Source of the DNA: Herbaspirillum rubrisubalbicans
Lineage (GTDB): Bacteria; Pseudomonadota; Gammaproteobacteria; Burkholderiales; Burkholderiaceae_D
Assembly: GCF_003719195.1 (NCBI RefSeq)
Contig: NZ_CP024996.1
Span: forward strand, 4,960,001-5,024,000
Direction: 5' to 3'
DNA length: 64,000 nt
Positions 35,382-43,863 of this stretch are shown here, one piece after another. Position 1 is the first letter of the stretch, and each line of letters begins with the position of its first letter. The position numbers and the translations under genes were made by a program. The notes beneath the pieces are model-generated. The model saw only the letters and a program-made list of their open reading frames with translations, was not told the origin of the DNA and ran no database searches.

Positions 35382-36461
35382 ATGAAACCCTCGATGCTTG
35401 CCAAACTCGACCAGCTCGCCGAACGGCTGGAAGAGCTCAACAGCCTGCTGGCCCAGGAAGATGCCACCGCCAGCATGGACAACTTCCGCAAGATGACGCG
35501 CGAACATGCCGAGCTGGGCCCGCTGGTGGCGCTGTACCACGACTATGTACAGGCAAATGAAGATATTCGCACTGCCCAAGAGCTGCTCTCCGACCCCGAT
35601 ATGAAGCTTTTTGCGCAGGAAGAAATCGATGCCGCCAAAGCCCGTATGCAAGCCCTGGAGCTGGACCTGCAAAAGATGCTGCTGCCCAAGGATCCCAATG
35701 ATGAACGAAACATCTTCCTGGAAATCCGCGCCGGCACGGGAGGTGACGAATCTGCCCTGTTTGCCGGCGACCTGCTGCGCATGTACACCCGCTATGCCGA
35801 ACGCCAGCGCTGGCAGGTCGAGATCGTCTCGGCTTCCGAATCCGAACTGGGCGGCTACAAGGAAGTGATCGCCCGCATCGTCGGCTTCGGCGCCTATTCG
35901 CGCCTGAAGTTCGAGTCCGGCGGCCACCGCGTGCAGCGCGTGCCGGCCACCGAGACCCAGGGCCGCATCCATACCTCGGCCTGCACCGTGGCGGTGATGC
36001 CGGAAGCCGATGAAGTCGAGGATGTCGACATCAACCCCGCTGATATCCGCATCGACACCTACCGCGCCTCCGGCGCCGGTGGCCAGCACATCAACAAGAC
36101 CGACTCGGCCGTGCGTATCACCCACCTGCCCACCGGCATCGTGGTGGAATGCCAGGACGACCGCAGCCAGCACAAGAACAAGGCGCAAGCCATGAAGGTG
36201 CTGGCCGCGCGCATCAAGGACGTGCAGTTGCGCCAACAGCAATCCAAGGAAGCGGCCACCCGCAAGTCCCTGATCGGCTCGGGCGACCGCAGCGAACGCA
36301 TCCGTACCTACAACTTCCCGCAGGGGCGCATGACCGACCATCGCATCAATCTGACGCTCTACAAACTGGACTTCATCATGGATGGCGACCTGGATGAACT
36401 GACCAATGCCCTCATCACCGAGCACCAGGCCGAGCTGCTGGCGCAACTGGGCGACGATTGA
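35382..36461 (+). CDS. prfA: Peptide chain release factor 1
   Basis: This 359-residue RF1 recognises UAA and UAG. The PAT tripeptide that defines RF1 is in [13 protein letters not shown], and the peptidyl-hydrolysis GGQ motif is in [20 protein letters not shown]. The GGQ glutamine is the substrate of PrmC, encoded two genes downstream. Length and domain order are standard. Confidence 0.97.
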   Translation: MKPSMLAKLDQLAERLEELNSLLAQEDATASMDNFRKMTREHAELGPLVALYHDYVQANEDIRTAQELLSDPDMKLFAQEEIDAAKARMQALELDLQKMLLPKDPNDERNIFLEIRAGTGGDESALFAGDLLRMYTRYAERQRWQVEIVSASESELGGYKEVIARIVGFGAYSRLKFESGGHRVQRVPATETQGRIHTSACTVAVMPEADEVEDVDINPADIRIDTYRASGAGGQHINKTDSAVRITHLPTGIVVECQDDRSQHKNKAQAMKVLAARIKDVQLRQQQSKEAATRKSLIGSGDRSERIRTYNFPQGRMTDHRINLTLYKLDFIMDGDLDELTNALITEHQAELLAQLGDD

Positions 36462-36646
36462 GGCCAGCCCACCCCCTGCCCTTTAGGCCGGGTGTAAAGA
36501 CAGTCTGCCCGGCACTGCCTGTGCGGGCAGCGTGCAAGGAGGCGGGGATATCTCTACAATCGCGGGATGGCTGGATCGCCCACGCTAGCCCGCCCAAGCG
36601 CCTCAACTCTGTCCGTCCCTACTAACAAGACAATCCACCCACAACC

Positions 36647-37141
36647 ATGAAATCATCCAAACCGGTTTTCCTGCTGGTCGCGCTGGTCTGCGCCGGCCTG
36701 CTGGGCTTTGCCATGTACCTGCAGATCGTCGAAGAGATGCAGCCCTGCCCGCTGTGCGTGATCCAGCGCTACATGTTCCTGCTGGTGGGCATCTTCGCGC
36801 TGATCGGCGTGGTGCTGCCGGCCTCGGCCCGCCGCCCGAGCGCAGCCCTGGGCCTGCTGGCAGCGCTCGGTGGCGCCGGCACGGCGATCTGGCATCTGTA
36901 TGTGAAGGCGCATCCGGGCGTATCCTGCACCACCGATCCGCTGGAAACCACCTTGAATCATCTGCCCATGGTCAAGCTGTGGCCACCCATGTTTACGGCG
37001 GACGGCTTCTGCTCGGCCCCGTGGCCGCCGGTGCTGGGCCTGCAGATCCCGACCTGGTCGCTGATCTGGTTCGCGCTACTGGCTATCGTGCTGGCGGTAC
37101 AAGCTTTCAAGCGCTCCCCGCGCACCACCATCTGGAAGTGA
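36647..37141 (+). CDS. dsbB: Disulfide bond formation protein DsbB
   Basis: This 164-residue protein has four membrane helices. The first periplasmic cysteine pair is CPLC (Cys34, Cys37) in the family motif CPLCVIQRY. The second pair is in GVSC and DGFCSAPW in the second periplasmic loop. It passes electrons from DsbA to quinone, reoxidising DsbA. It is inserted between prfA and prmC and overlaps the prmC start by one base (TGATG). Confidence 0.94.
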   Translation: MKSSKPVFLLVALVCAGLLGFAMYLQIVEEMQPCPLCVIQRYMFLLVGIFALIGVVLPASARRPSAALGLLAALGGAGTAIWHLYVKAHPGVSCTTDPLETTLNHLPMVKLWPPMFTADGFCSAPWPPVLGLQIPTWSLIWFALLAIVLAVQAFKRSPRTTIWK

Positions 37142-37974
37142 TGCCAGCGCTCTCCAGCTACGCCGGCTGCACGCTGGCGACCGTACTGAAAACGGCGCCG
37201 CTGGAGCCGCTGGAGAACCGCATCCTGCTGTGCCACGCGCTGCGCCTCACGCGCGTGCAATTGATCACCCAATCCGAGCGACGCCTGGATGCGGCCGAGT
37301 CGGAGCGACTGACCGCCCTCTACGCCCGCCGTTTGCGTGGCGAGCCGATTGCCTACATCGTCGGCTGGCGCGAGTTCTATGGACTGGATTTGCGGGTCAC
37401 GCCGGATGTGCTGATCCCGCGTCCCGATACCGAACTGCTGGTGGAACTGGCCATGGAAAGATTGCCCCAGGCCGGCAGCCTGCTGGACATGGGCACCGGC
37501 TCGGGCGCCATCGCCATCGCCATCGCCCACACCAGGGCTGACGCCGCCGTCACAGCGCTGGACGCCAGCGCAGCCGCACTGGCCATTGCGCGCGAGAACG
37601 CCAGCACCCACCAGGTGCGGGTGCGCTTGCTGGAAAGCGACTGGTATGGCGCCCTCGCCAGCGAAGAACAATTCGACGTGATCGCCTCCAATCCGCCCTA
37701 TATCGTCGCCGGCGACCTGCACCTGTCCCAGGGCGACCTGCGTTTCGAACCGCTCGATGCCCTCACCGATCATGCCGATGGCCTCTGTGACCTGCGCACC
37801 ATCATCGATGGTGCCCCGGCCCACCTCAAAGCCGGCGGCTGGCTGCTGATGGAGCATGGCTACGACCAGGCCACCGCGGTGCGTGCCCTGCTGGCCGGCA
37901 CCGGCTTCACGGACGTGCAAAGCTGGCGCGACCTGGCCGGCATCGAGCGCGTCAGCGGCGCTCGCCTGGGCTGA
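37141..37974 (+). CDS. prmC: Release factor glutamine methyltransferase PrmC
   Basis: This 277-residue SAM-dependent methyltransferase has the SAM site DMGTGSGAIAIAIA and the catalytic NPPY motif (184-187), preceded by the PrmC N-terminal helical domain and the signature VGWREFYGLDLRVTPDVLIPRPDTE (written here as separate blocks VGWREFYGLDL and VLIPRPDTE). It methylates the GGQ glutamine of RF1 and RF2. ATG 37141 shares its A with the dsbB stop. Confidence 0.95.
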   Translation: MPALSSYAGCTLATVLKTAPLEPLENRILLCHALRLTRVQLITQSERRLDAAESERLTALYARRLRGEPIAYIVGWREFYGLDLRVTPDVLIPRPDTELLVELAMERLPQAGSLLDMGTGSGAIAIAIAHTRADAAVTALDASAAALAIARENASTHQVRVRLLESDWYGALASEEQFDVIASNPPYIVAGDLHLSQGDLRFEPLDALTDHADGLCDLRTIIDGAPAHLKAGGWLLMEHGYDQATAVRALLAGTGFTDVQSWRDLAGIERVSGARLG

Positions 37975-37999
37975 CCCGCCTGATCGCCCAGGCGATCGT

Positions 38000-40900
38000 T
38001 CAGGCCGCCTGCTTACCGCCTCCTTGCGGCGAATGTGAACTTTCCTTCTGCAACTGGGCCAGCAACGCGGCTTGCTTGTGCTGCGCCGCCTTGAGGTGAC
38101 GTTCCTTGACATGACCATAGCCGCGGATCTCTTCCGGGATGCGTGCCACGGCGATGACCTGCTCCAGGTTCTCAGGCGTGAGCTGCGCCAGCAGCTGCGT
38201 CAGGGTGTGGCGATAGTCCGTAATCAGGGCGCGTTCCTGCCTGCGCTCCTGGGTATAGCCAAAGGGATCGAAGGCCGTGCCACGCAGAAAGCGCAAGCGG
38301 GCCAGCACGCCAAAGACCGGCATCATCCAGCTACCGAAGGATTGCTTGCGCAGATGACCCTGCTCATCACGGCGGGCCAGCAGCGGCGGTGCCAGATGAA
38401 AGCGCAGCTTGTAATCCCCCTCGAACATGCCGGCGATCTTGGCGCGGAAGGCCGGGTCGGTGTGCAGGCGCGCCACTTCGTACTCATCCTTGTAGGCCAT
38501 GAGCTTGAACAGGTAAGTGGCCACCGCACGACTCAACTTCAGTCCGCGTCCCGCCTCGCCCAGCGCCGCTTCGCGCGCACGCACCTGCTCCACGAAGTCG
38601 CGGTAGCTGCGACCGTAAGCGGCATTCTGGTAGCCACTGAGGAAGCTTTCCCGGCGCTGCACCAGTTCCTCCAGCGTCGGCGTGCGCTTGAACGCGATCA
38701 CCTGGGCCGTCATGCCATTGCGACCCGCAGCGGCCAGCACGAAGTCCAGATCATGGGCCGCCACCCGGCCCCAGGCGAAGGCTTGCCGGTTGAATTCCAC
38801 CTGCAAGGCATTGAGCTCGATGGCCCGCAGCAGCGCCGCTTCCGACAAGGGGACCCAAGCCTTTTGCCAGGCATAGCCCAGCATGAACATGTTGGTGGCA
38901 ATGGCGTCGCCCATGAGGGCGGTGGCAATGCGTCCGGCATCGATGAGCGCGAGATTGTCGCGCCCACAGGCCTTGGCAATCTCCCCTTCGCTGAAGGCGG
39001 TAGGGAATTGCCAGTCCGGATTGCGCACGAAGGCGGCCGTGGGCAGCTGGGTCGAATTGACCGCCGCGTGAGTGCGTCCCTCGCCCATGCGCGACAAGGC
39101 ATCACGATTGGCGGTGACGATCACGTCGCAGCCGATCACCAGGTCTGCCATGCCGGTCCCCACCCGGGTGGAGTAGATATGATCGGGCGCCTCGGCCACC
39201 CGCACGTGCGACATCACCGGCCCGCCCTTCTGCGCCAGGCCGCTCATGTCCAGCACCGAACAAGCGCGCCCCTCCACGTGCGCAGCCATGGCGATGATCT
39301 GGCCGATGGTGATGACGCCGGTGCCGCCCACCCCGGTGACCAGGATGCCGTAAGGCTGGGCCAGGCCGGGCAGTATCGGCTCGGGCAACACAGGCAAGGC
39401 CGGCCCCGTGGCGGCCTTGTTGCGTGCCGGCTTCTTCAGTTGCCCACCCTCCACCGTCACGAAGCTGGGGCAGAAGCCATTGACACAGGAATAATCCTTG
39501 TTGCAGGACGACTGGTTGATCTGGCGCTTGCGGCCGAACTCGGTCTCCAGCGGTTCCACCGACAGGCAGTTCGATTGCACGCTGCAATCGCCGCAAGCTT
39601 CGCACACCGCCTCGTTGATGACGGCGCGCTTGGCCGGGTCGGGATAGGCATTGCGTTTGCGGCGGCGACGTTTTTCCGAGGCGCAGGTCTGGTCATAGAT
39701 CATGGCCGATACGCCCGGCTGCTCGCGCAGTTCGCGCTGCACGGCATCGAGTTCGCTGCGGTGGCGGATGGTCACGCCCTCGGCCCAGCGCGTGCCGGCC
39801 GGATACTTGTCCGGCTCATCGGTGACCACGATGATGGGGCTCACGTTTTCGGCGGCGAGCTGGCGCGAGATCATGGCCGGGTCCAGCGGGCCATCGAACT
39901 CCTGGCCACCGGTCATGGCGACCGCATCGTTGTAGAGGATCTTGTAGGTGATATTGACCTTGGCCGCCACCGAGGCGCGTACTGCCAGCAGGCCGGAATG
40001 GAAGTAGGTGCCATCGCCGAGATTGGCGAAGACGTGCTTTTCCGTCGTGAAGGAGGCCTGCCCGATCCAGGTCACACCCTCGCCCCCCATGTGGGTGAAG
40101 AGCTGGGTTTCGCGGTCCATCCAGGTCACCATGTAATGGCAGCCGATACCTGCCAGCCCACGGCTGCCTTCAGGCAACTTGGTGGAGGTATTGTGCGGAC
40201 AGCCTGAGCAGAAATGCGGCACGCGATCCTTGTTGGGATCGGGCTTGCTGCTGATGTTGAGGGCGGCTTCCTTGGCCTCCAGATAGGCCACGCGAGTACG
40301 CACGCGCTGCTCCACCGGATGGCCGGCGAAGTAGCGCGAAATGCGCGTGGCGATGGCGCGGGCGATCTGTGCCGGATTGAGTTCATAGCTGGCCGGCAGC
40401 AACCAGTTGCCGTGGCCTTCGCGCTGCGAACCGCTCCATTCGCCGGTGTCATCGAACTTGCCCACCACGCGCGGACGTACATCGTCGCGCCAGTTGTAGA
40501 GTTCTTCCTTCAACTGGTATTCGAGGATCTGGCGCTTCTCTTCGACCACCAGGATTTCATCCAGACCTTGCGCAAATTCGCGCACGCCCTCGGCTTCCAG
40601 CGGCCAGGTCATGCCGACCTTGTAGAGCCGGATGCCGATGTCGGCGGCCACCTGTTCATCGATGCCCAGGTCTTCCAGCGCCTGGCGCGTATCGAGATAG
40701 GACTTGCCGGCGGTGATGATGCCGATGCGCGCACGCGGGCTATCCCAGATGATGCGGTTCAACTTGTTGGCGCGCGCATAGGCCAGCGCGGCGTACCACT
40801 TGTAGTTGATCATCCGCGCTTCCTGGCCCAGCACGGTATCGGGCAGGCGGATATTCAAGCCATCGGGAGGCAGTTCGAAGTCCTGCGGAATCTGGATCTT

Positions 40901-41587
40901 CACCCGCTCGGGATCGATCATCACCGACATGCCCGACTCCACCAGGTCGGTCACGCATTTCATCGCCACCCACAGGCCCGTATAGCGGCTCATGGCCCAG
41001 CCATGCAGCCCATAGTCGAGATACTCCTGCACCGAAGACGGATAGAGCACCGGAATGCCGCAGGCCTTGAGGATGTGCTCGCTCTGATGCGCGGCGGTGG
41101 AGGACTTGGCGGCATGGTCGTCGCCCGCAATGACCAGCACCCCGCCATGTTGAGAGGTACCGGCCATGTTGGCGTGCTTGAAGACATCGCCGCAGCGGTC
41201 CACGCCCGGCCCCTTGCCATACCACAGCGAAAAGACGCCATCGTATTGCGCGCCCGGGAACAGATTGACCTGCTGCGTACCCCACACGCTGGTGGCGGCC
41301 AGGTCTTCATTCATGCCGGGGTGGAACTTGATCTGCTTGGCTTGCAGGTATTGGCGCGCCTTCTCGGCGGTCTGGTCCACCGAACCGAGGGGTGAGCCGC
41401 GATAGCCGGTGATGAAGCCAGCCGTATTCAAGCCGGCGCGTTCATCGTATTGCCGCTGCAACATCGGCAGGCGGATCAGCGCCTGGATGCCGGTCATGAA
41501 GACACGACCGCGCTCCAGCGCAAATTTGTCGTCCAGCGATACATCGTCCAGCAGCAGGCGCTGCCCAGCGGGTAGGGGTGCGTTCAT
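38000..41587 (-). CDS. Indolepyruvate ferredoxin oxidoreductase, fused alpha-beta type
   Basis: This 1195-residue enzyme combines, in order, the 2-oxoacid oxidoreductase pyrimidine-binding core, a TPP-binding core (ILYNDAVAMTGGQEFDGP), a Cys-rich segment (CSGCPHNTS at about 480; CEACGDCSVQSNC at about 690) and a C-terminal gamma-like domain beginning LVTGVGGTGVITIGQII. It oxidatively decarboxylates arylpyruvates to aryl-acyl-CoA and serves aromatic amino-acid degradation, consistent with phhA nearby. ATG 41587 with GGAG upstream is preferred over an upstream frame extension. Confidence 0.92.
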   Translation of the reverse strand: MNAPLPAGQRLLLDDVSLDDKFALERGRVFMTGIQALIRLPMLQRQYDERAGLNTAGFITGYRGSPLGSVDQTAEKARQYLQAKQIKFHPGMNEDLAATSVWGTQQVNLFPGAQYDGVFSLWYGKGPGVDRCGDVFKHANMAGTSQHGGVLVIAGDDHAAKSSTAAHQSEHILKACGIPVLYPSSVQEYLDYGLHGWAMSRYTGLWVAMKCVTDLVESGMSVMIDPERVKIQIPQDFELPPDGLNIRLPDTVLGQEARMINYKWYAALAYARANKLNRIIWDSPRARIGIITAGKSYLDTRQALEDLGIDEQVAADIGIRLYKVGMTWPLEAEGVREFAQGLDEILVVEEKRQILEYQLKEELYNWRDDVRPRVVGKFDDTGEWSGSQREGHGNWLLPASYELNPAQIARAIATRISRYFAGHPVEQRVRTRVAYLEAKEAALNISSKPDPNKDRVPHFCSGCPHNTSTKLPEGSRGLAGIGCHYMVTWMDRETQLFTHMGGEGVTWIGQASFTTEKHVFANLGDGTYFHSGLLAVRASVAAKVNITYKILYNDAVAMTGGQEFDGPLDPAMISRQLAAENVSPIIVVTDEPDKYPAGTRWAEGVTIRHRSELDAVQRELREQPGVSAMIYDQTCASEKRRRRKRNAYPDPAKRAVINEAVCEACGDCSVQSNCLSVEPLETEFGRKRQINQSSCNKDYSCVNGFCPSFVTVEGGQLKKPARNKAATGPALPVLPEPILPGLAQPYGILVTGVGGTGVITIGQIIAMAAHVEGRACSVLDMSGLAQKGGPVMSHVRVAEAPDHIYSTRVGTGMADLVIGCDVIVTANRDALSRMGEGRTHAAVNSTQLPTAAFVRNPDWQFPTAFSEGEIAKACGRDNLALIDAGRIATALMGDAIATNMFMLGYAWQKAWVPLSEAALLRAIELNALQVEFNRQAFAWGRVAAHDLDFVLAAAGRNGMTAQVIAFKRTPTLEELVQRRESFLSGYQNAAYGRSYRDFVEQVRAREAALGEAGRGLKLSRAVATYLFKLMAYKDEYEVARLHTDPAFRAKIAGMFEGDYKLRFHLAPPLLARRDEQGHLRKQSFGSWMMPVFGVLARLRFLRGTAFDPFGYTQERRQERALITDYRHTLTQLLAQLTPENLEQVIAVARIPEEIRGYGHVKERHLKAAQHKQAALLAQLQKESSHSPQGGGKQAA

Positions 41588-41886
41588 GTGGTCTCCGTGC
41601 CAAAAATCTTGTTTTTGCCTGCACATGCGTCCCGTCAACAATTCTGTCGGGATATGGAAACACCTCAGCCTTGTGGGCCGGGTTTTCTTAAAGTTGTAGC
41701 CTCAAGTTAGCACAAGGGTGAGCGCCCCGCTACGCGCGCCGCAGCAGGGTTTCCGGCCAGTTTGGGGTGATCGGGAACAGTTTTGGCAAGTCCTGCGGCA
41801 TTTAGGCCGGGACGAAGAAGAAAATGCCGGAAAGAGAAAAACAACAATATTTCCGGCTGAAAAAAAAGTCCTGGCGGCCCCTCAAG

Positions 41887-41913
41887 TGTTACAAGCACGA
41901 CGCGAATGTAACA
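41887..41913. promoter_or_regulatory. Operator-like inverted repeat TGTTAC-N15-GTAACA
   Basis: Perfect six-base arms (41887-41892 and 41908-41913) flank a 15-base spacer. They lie about 300 bp upstream of the indolepyruvate oxidoreductase start and just before the candidate small-RNA promoter. The arm spacing suits a dimeric regulator binding one helical face; the identity is unknown. Confidence 0.4.
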
Positions 41914-41927
41914 ACCAGTAAAAGCCA

Positions 41928-41956
41928 TTGGACGTGCTTTCTCACTGACGTTTAAT
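41928..41956 (+). promoter_or_regulatory. Candidate promoter of a small RNA
   Basis: TTGGAC (41928-41933), 17 bp, TTTAAT (41951-41956). The -10 matches the sigma-70 consensus at five of six positions; the -35 is weak beyond TTG. Transcription would begin near 41963 and run into the terminator ending at 42077. Confidence 0.45.
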
Positions 41957-41962
41957 AGACCT

Positions 41963-42077
41963 CACTTGAACAGCGATTGATTGGTATCCGTTACTGTGCA
42001 AGGTTCCTCCCCTCTAGTGTTGAAAGCACCACTAGCTCGCGGATCCGGCCTCCCCCTGTCGGATCCGCTTTTTTTTT
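41963..42077 (+). ncRNA. Candidate small RNA with intrinsic terminator
   Basis: About 115 nt with no ORF and no gene downstream on this strand: the next gene, phhA, is convergent. Two stems are visible: CTAGTG-N10-CACTAG (42014-42035) and a strong terminator GCGGATCCG/CGGATCCGC (42039-42047 and 42060-42068) followed by nine T residues (42069-42077). A perfect terminator with nothing to terminate on the plus strand is the main argument. The 5' end is inferred from the upstream promoter-like sequence. Confidence 0.6.
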
Positions 42078-42095
42078 GCTCCTCACCGGCCCATG

Positions 42096-42119
42096 AAAAA
42101 ACCGGACCAAGGTCCGGTT
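42096..42119 (-). terminator. Rho-independent terminator of phhA
   Basis: AACCGGACC/GGTCCGGTT (42100-42108 and 42111-42119) read on the minus strand leads into six T residues, 28 bp past the phhA stop. It faces the small-RNA terminator, insulating the two convergent units. Confidence 0.85.
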
Positions 42120-42147
42120 CAGGGTTTTGCTGAACGCGTTCCTGCGC

Positions 42148-43029
42148 TCATCGATTGGGCGGAAAATTCTGCTCTCCCGCTAGCAAGGTGCTGGCCGGCA
42201 AAGCTTCCTGCTGTTTCAGCCGTTCGTAGATAGGCGTGAAATCCGGCGCGGTATCGTTGAACAGTTGCTCGAAATCGCGGATGACGAAATAGGTTTCCTG
42301 GTAGGTGTCGATCTTGTAGAGCGTGCGCATGATGCGCTCCACCTGGAAGGGAACGCGCCGCGGCTGGCTGCTGGAGAGGCAATACTCGACCTCGCCGCCG
42401 GAAGACAGGATGCCGGCGCCATAGATGCGCAAACCGGCCTCGCTCTGGATCAGGCCGAACTCGATGGTGTACCAGTACAACCGCGCCAGGTAGGCCAGAC
42501 CATCGAGCTTCAAGGCCTTCAGACCGCCCTTGCCGTACTCCTGCAGGTGATTGGCAAAGACCGGATTGAACAGCAGCGGCACATGACCAAAGAAGTCATG
42601 GAACAGGTCGGGCTCGACGATGTAGTCGAACTCGTGCTCCTCACGCAGCCACACCGTGACCGGGAAGCGGCGATTGGCCAAGTGTTCGAAGAAGGTGTGG
42701 TCCGGCACCAGGCCGGGCACCGCCACCAATTGCCAGCCAGTGGCCTGGTAGAGCGCTTCGGTGGTGCGGTCAAAGCGGGGGATGCCTTGCGCGACATCGA
42801 GGGCCTTGAGGCTGTCGATAAAGACATCACAGGCGCGGCCGGGAATGAGCCGGGCCTGGCGTTCGTAGAGACGCCGCCACAGCGCGTGCTGGGCCGGCGT
42901 ATAGCCGTCCCAGTTCTGAGCCACCACGTAGTTGGCGTCGGCCTGGCTATAGTCGCCGCGCAAGGCTCCGCTATCGGACTTGGTGGCGACGGTGGCGAAG
43001 AAATCGTCGGTATTGGGATTGGTGCTCAT
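42148..43029 (-). CDS. phhA: Phenylalanine 4-monooxygenase
   Basis: This 293-residue bacterial aromatic amino-acid hydroxylase converts phenylalanine to tyrosine using tetrahydropterin and O2. The iron ligands are the histidines in DLFHDFFGHVPLLFNPVF and the glutamate in RLYWYTIEFGLI. There is no regulatory ACT domain, as usual for bacteria. A PhhB pterin dehydratase gene is not adjacent. The promoter region carries a palindrome overlapping a TAATAT element. Confidence 0.95.
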   Translation of the reverse strand: MSTNPNTDDFFATVATKSDSGALRGDYSQADANYVVAQNWDGYTPAQHALWRRLYERQARLIPGRACDVFIDSLKALDVAQGIPRFDRTTEALYQATGWQLVAVPGLVPDHTFFEHLANRRFPVTVWLREEHEFDYIVEPDLFHDFFGHVPLLFNPVFANHLQEYGKGGLKALKLDGLAYLARLYWYTIEFGLIQSEAGLRIYGAGILSSGGEVEYCLSSSQPRRVPFQVERIMRTLYKIDTYQETYFVIRDFEQLFNDTAPDFTPIYERLKQQEALPASTLLAGEQNFPPNR

Positions 43030-43052
43030 GGCAGCCCCGTGATCAAAGTGAG

Positions 43053-43067
43053 GCGCATATTATGCGC
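43053..43067 (-). promoter_or_regulatory. phhA promoter -10 within the palindrome GCGCAT-ATT-ATGCGC
   Basis: The perfect inverted repeat GCGCAT/ATGCGC encloses TAATAT on the minus strand, 24-38 bp before the phhA start. A weak TGACCA lies 18 bp upstream. A repressor or activator binding this palindrome would directly control phhA. Confidence 0.45.
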
Positions 43068-43109
43068 TCCCCTGTCGGGATGGTCATGTGCGCTTGCGCA
43101 AGACGCGCC

Positions 43110-43853
43110 TCAGGCCGGTGGCGATGGAGGTGGCGGGGGTGGCGCGTCCTTCTTGCGGGCGCCGATGCCAGTCACGCGTGCGCCCCATTTGAGCAAGGCC
43201 TTGAAGTTGGCCTTGACGATGTAGTCCAGCATGGCAGCCTGCTCTTCCAGGGCTTCCTGGAAGACGGTCGCCGAATTGGCCGGCTTGATCTTGAGGTAGG
43301 CATCGGCCTCGCCATAGTCGCGATGGATTTCCATGCCGGCCTTCTTGGCAATGTGCATCATCACCTTGTTGGAAGAGAGGCAGTGCATGTACAACGTATC
43401 GACGTCGGCATTGCGGCAATGCATGGCGGCCCGCATGAACAACCGCGTCCCTACCCCGAGTCCACGCGCAGCCGCACTGACGGAAACACCGAATTCGGCC
43501 ACCACCGGCTTGATGGTGGCGCCACTGATGCGCGTGGCTTCCTTCGGTGCAAAAGCCAGGTGGCCCACACCCAGCAGGCGCAGGCGGCGGTCATAAACGC
43601 CGAAGACGGTATCGCGCTCGAAGTTGATGCCTTCCACGTAGCGCGTGACCATGTCATCGGAAAGCTTGGAGCCGAAGCGCAGCAGGCGGTCCTTTTCTTC
43701 CAGCGCCAGGAAATGGCGCAGCAGGTGGCGGCGCGAGCGCGGCGAGAGTGCCTTGACGAAGACGTGCGGTTTCTCGTGCTGCTCATGCTGCCCGCCCTGC
43801 TCAGGCGGCCTGCCGCGCAGGCGTTCGATCAAACCGGAAAGGGGATGATGCAT
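43110..43853 (-). CDS. GNAT family N-acetyltransferase
   Basis: This 247-residue protein has a central GNAT fold (about 50-185). The acetyl-CoA pyrophosphate loop is in AAARGLGVGTRLFMRAAM, and LYMHCLSSNKVMMHIAKKAG is the conserved C-terminal part. The tail after about 200 ends in a lysine-rich and polyproline segment (PPPPPPSPPA). The substrate is unknown. ATG 43853 has GAGGAG upstream. It starts ten bases after the cca stop on the same strand, so the two are probably co-transcribed. Confidence 0.8.
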   Translation of the reverse strand: MHHPLSGLIERLRGRPPEQGGQHEQHEKPHVFVKALSPRSRRHLLRHFLALEEKDRLLRFGSKLSDDMVTRYVEGINFERDTVFGVYDRRLRLLGVGHLAFAPKEATRISGATIKPVVAEFGVSVSAAARGLGVGTRLFMRAAMHCRNADVDTLYMHCLSSNKVMMHIAKKAGMEIHRDYGEADAYLKIKPANSATVFQEALEEQAAMLDYIVKANFKALLKWGARVTGIGARKKDAPPPPPPSPPA

Positions 43854-43863
43854 GGTGCGCTCC

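Noticed and set aside
38072..40207. A 711-codon plus-strand frame
   Set aside because: It is antisense to the indolepyruvate oxidoreductase, which carries all family motifs. No domain is recognisable in the frame.
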